A DNA stretch of 6,137 bases, taken from an uncultured Chitinophagaceae bacterium (GTDB lineage Bacteria; Bacteroidota; Bacteroidia; Chitinophagales; Chitinophagaceae). Every line of letters begins with the position of its first letter. Position 1 is the first letter of the stretch. The notes beneath the pieces are model-generated. The model had not been told where the DNA came from and searched no databases. It was given only the letters and a program-made list of their open reading frames with translations. The DNA lies in NCBI GenBank assembly GCA_946885335.1, contig CAMPGG010000209.1, positions 1-6,137 of the forward strand, written 5' to 3'. Shown here in pieces: positions 4,887-6,137 of this stretch. Made by a program: the position numbers and the translations under genes.

Positions 4887-6137
4887 TTACCCTTTTTTTG
4901 AAACAATGACTTTTAGTGGTACATCATTCACCTCAATTTCATATCCTTCAATATTTTGTGAAACAAGGTCCAGTTTATCTGCTAAAATTTCGGCGCAAAT
5001 ATAGTTATTAAACTGTGACAACGATTGTCGCAATCCATTACTAACCGAAACTTGAACTTCAATTCGATCAGTCAGAGCAAAACCGCTATCTTTTCTGATT
5101 TTTTGAACCCGGTTTACAAACTCCCGGGCGTTCCCTTCATGTTCCAAATCAGGTGTCACTGTTATATCAAGTGCTACGGTTAGTTCACCTTTGGTGGCTA
5201 CCATCCAACCTGGTATATCTTCGCTGGTTATTTCAACTTCATGAATTTGTAATATTACGGGTTCGCCATCAATTAGCAAAGTATAATTCTTTTCTTTTTC
5301 CAGTGTGGATATATCCTCCTGGCTAAAGTTGGATAAGGCCTGGCTGACTGACTTCATTTTGGGTCCAAGCTTTTTCCCTAATGCAACAAAGTTTGGTTTG
5401 ATTTTCTTTTTGATGAACCCTTCCGTATCGTTCAAATATTGAACTTCCTTTACATTCACTTCATTTTTAATAAGATCTTCAACCTGTTGTAATTGCTCCT
5501 GCATTTTGGGATCCAAAACCGGAACCAATATTCGCTGCAACGGCTGGCGAACCTTTAGATTTTGCTTTTTACGCAATGAAAGAACCAAAGAACAGGTGTC
5601 CTGGGCCAATCTCATCCGCTCTTCCAGGTCTGTATTTATTTTTTGCTGGTCCGATTCAGGATAAAGAACATGATGTACCGATTTTTCTTTGAACCTGTTT
5701 GTTACAGCATTCAAATTTTTAAACAACTCATCGCTGAAAAAAGGAGAAATAGGCGCCATTAAACGGGCAAGGGTTTCCAGGCATTCGTAAAGTGTTTGGT
5801 AAGCGCATATTTTATCATGCTCATATTCACCTTTCCAAAAGCGGCGACGGCATAAACGCACATACCAGTTACTCAACTCTTCATCCATGAAATCTTCCAT
5901 CAAACGGCCCGCCTGGGTAGGTTCATAATCATCCAGCGATGCGGTCACCTTGTTGATCAGTGTATGGAGAGATGATAATATCCATTGGTCAATTTCAGGT
6001 CTTTCCTTAACCGGGATATATGTTTCTTTAAAAGCAAATCCATCCACATTGGCATACAATGCAAAGAATTGGTAGGTATTATATAGTGTACCAAAAAATT
6101 TACGCTGAACTTCTTTTATCCCCTGCAGGTCAAATTT
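4887..6137 (-). CDS. ileS: Isoleucyl-tRNA synthetase, C-terminal part (gene continues beyond the right edge)
   Basis: IleRS attaches isoleucine to its tRNA in the cytoplasm. Only the last 416 codons are visible; the frame is open to the window edge, where it reads KFDLQGIKEVQRKFFGTLYN (visible residues 1-20). The class I core with HIGH and KMSKS lies outside the window. Seen here are the end of the catalytic-to-anticodon linker (LYANVDGF), the RPEIDQWILSSL start of the anticodon-binding helical domain (46-57), SNWYVRLCRRRFW (89-101) and LAPISPFFSDELF around 126-139. The tail contains LKVRQPLQR (194-202), a KLGPKMKSV segment and EGNAREFVNRVQKIRKDSGF near 334-353. This extended tail fits the eukaryote-like (type 2) IleRS found in Bacteroidota; there is no terminal Cys-rich zinc motif of the E. 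coli kind. The gene leads the operon containing the TraR/DksA-like gene. The TTG near 6057-6059 is an internal leucine codon, not a start. Confidence 0.97.
   Translation of the reverse strand, partial: KFDLQGIKEVQRKFFGTLYNTYQFFALYANVDGFAFKETYIPVKERPEIDQWILSSLHTLINKVTASLDDYEPTQAGRLMEDFMDEELSNWYVRLCRRRFWKGEYEHDKICAYQTLYECLETLARLMAPISPFFSDELFKNLNAVTNRFKEKSVHHVLYPESDQQKINTDLEERMRLAQDTCSLVLSLRKKQNLKVRQPLQRILVPVLDPKMQEQLQQVEDLIKNEVNVKEVQYLNDTEGFIKKKIKPNFVALGKKLGPKMKSVSQALSNFSQEDISTLEKEKNYTLLIDGEPVILQIHEVEITSEDIPGWMVATKGELTVALDITVTPDLEHEGNAREFVNRVQKIRKDSGFALTDRIEVQVSVSNGLRQSLSQFNNYICAEILADKLDLVSQNIEGYEIEVNDVPLKVIVSKKG
4890..4899 (-). promoter_or_regulatory. Ribosome binding site of the TraR/DksA-like gene, inside the ileS 3' end
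   Basis: AAAAAAAGGG on the minus strand ends 7 nt before ATG 4880-4882. It overlaps the last codons of ileS (AAA AAA GGG, then TAA at 4887-4889). It is the only good purine-rich site noticed ahead of a start codon in the window. Because the ileS stop codon lies between it and the ATG, ribosomes finishing ileS could re-initiate directly, suggesting translational coupling. It also settles the start of the downstream gene. Confidence 0.6.

Noticed and set aside
4344..4901. Plus-strand 185-codon open frame rich in Gly, Ala and Phe
   Set aside because: It is the antisense shadow of the Lys/Ala/Pro tail: GC-containing Ala/Pro codons and AAA codons read backwards as Gly/Ala and Phe. The opposite strand has a recognisable domain, a binding site and a terminator.
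4883..4906. TTG start at 4904-4906 adding eight residues to the TraR/DksA-like protein
   Set aside because: The extension overlaps ileS, has no binding site and begins with residues unlike the tail, whereas the ATG at 4880-4882 has a well-spaced AAAGGG.
6057..6059. A start codon for a separate 390-codon gene at the right edge
   Set aside because: The codon is TTG within an uninterrupted IleRS frame; the 26 upstream codons read as typical IleRS sequence up to the window edge.

Overview
The window looks like ordinary chromosomal core sequence from a member of the Bacteroidota, most likely a Chitinophagaceae-type organism. That assignment is inference. It rests on the low GC content, the near absence of Shine-Dalgarno sites, a TAnnTTTG-type promoter element upstream of acpP, the acpP-fabF-rnc order, a eukaryote-like isoleucyl-tRNA synthetase followed directly by a cysteine-poor TraR/DksA-like protein, and the protein sequences themselves.

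Layout, left to right. Positions 1-111 are open in one plus-strand frame and may be the 3' end of an unidentified gene cut by the window edge. Next comes a minus-strand fatty-acid and RNA-processing operon transcribed right to left: acpP (acyl carrier protein), fabF (beta-ketoacyl-ACP synthase II) and rnc (ribonuclease III). AcpP carries the growing acyl chain and FabF elongates it. Rnc sits 23 bp behind fabF and is probably co-transcribed. A GC-rich hairpin lies between acpP and fabF and could set their unequal expression. A 325-bp divergent intergenic region separates acpP from a plus-strand GNAT acetyltransferase. That gene converges, with only a 16-bp gap, on a minus-strand two-TM protein resembling the YcxB-like family. 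The right third is a second minus-strand operon: ileS (only its C-terminal 416 codons are visible), then a TraR/DksA-like gene 4 bp behind its stop, closed by a clear intrinsic terminator near 3970-4001.

Most of this is housekeeping, and I see no evidence of a new multi-gene system, mobile element, CRISPR array or RNA gene. The most unusual item is the TraR/DksA-like protein. It has a histone-H1-like Lys/Ala/Pro tail of about 110-130 residues fused to a DksA-type C-terminal domain in which three of the four zinc-finger cysteines are replaced. Second-tier points are the non-ATG start of rnc, the Asp-to-Asn change at a metal-ligand position of RNase III, and two intergenic inverted repeats that could be regulatory.
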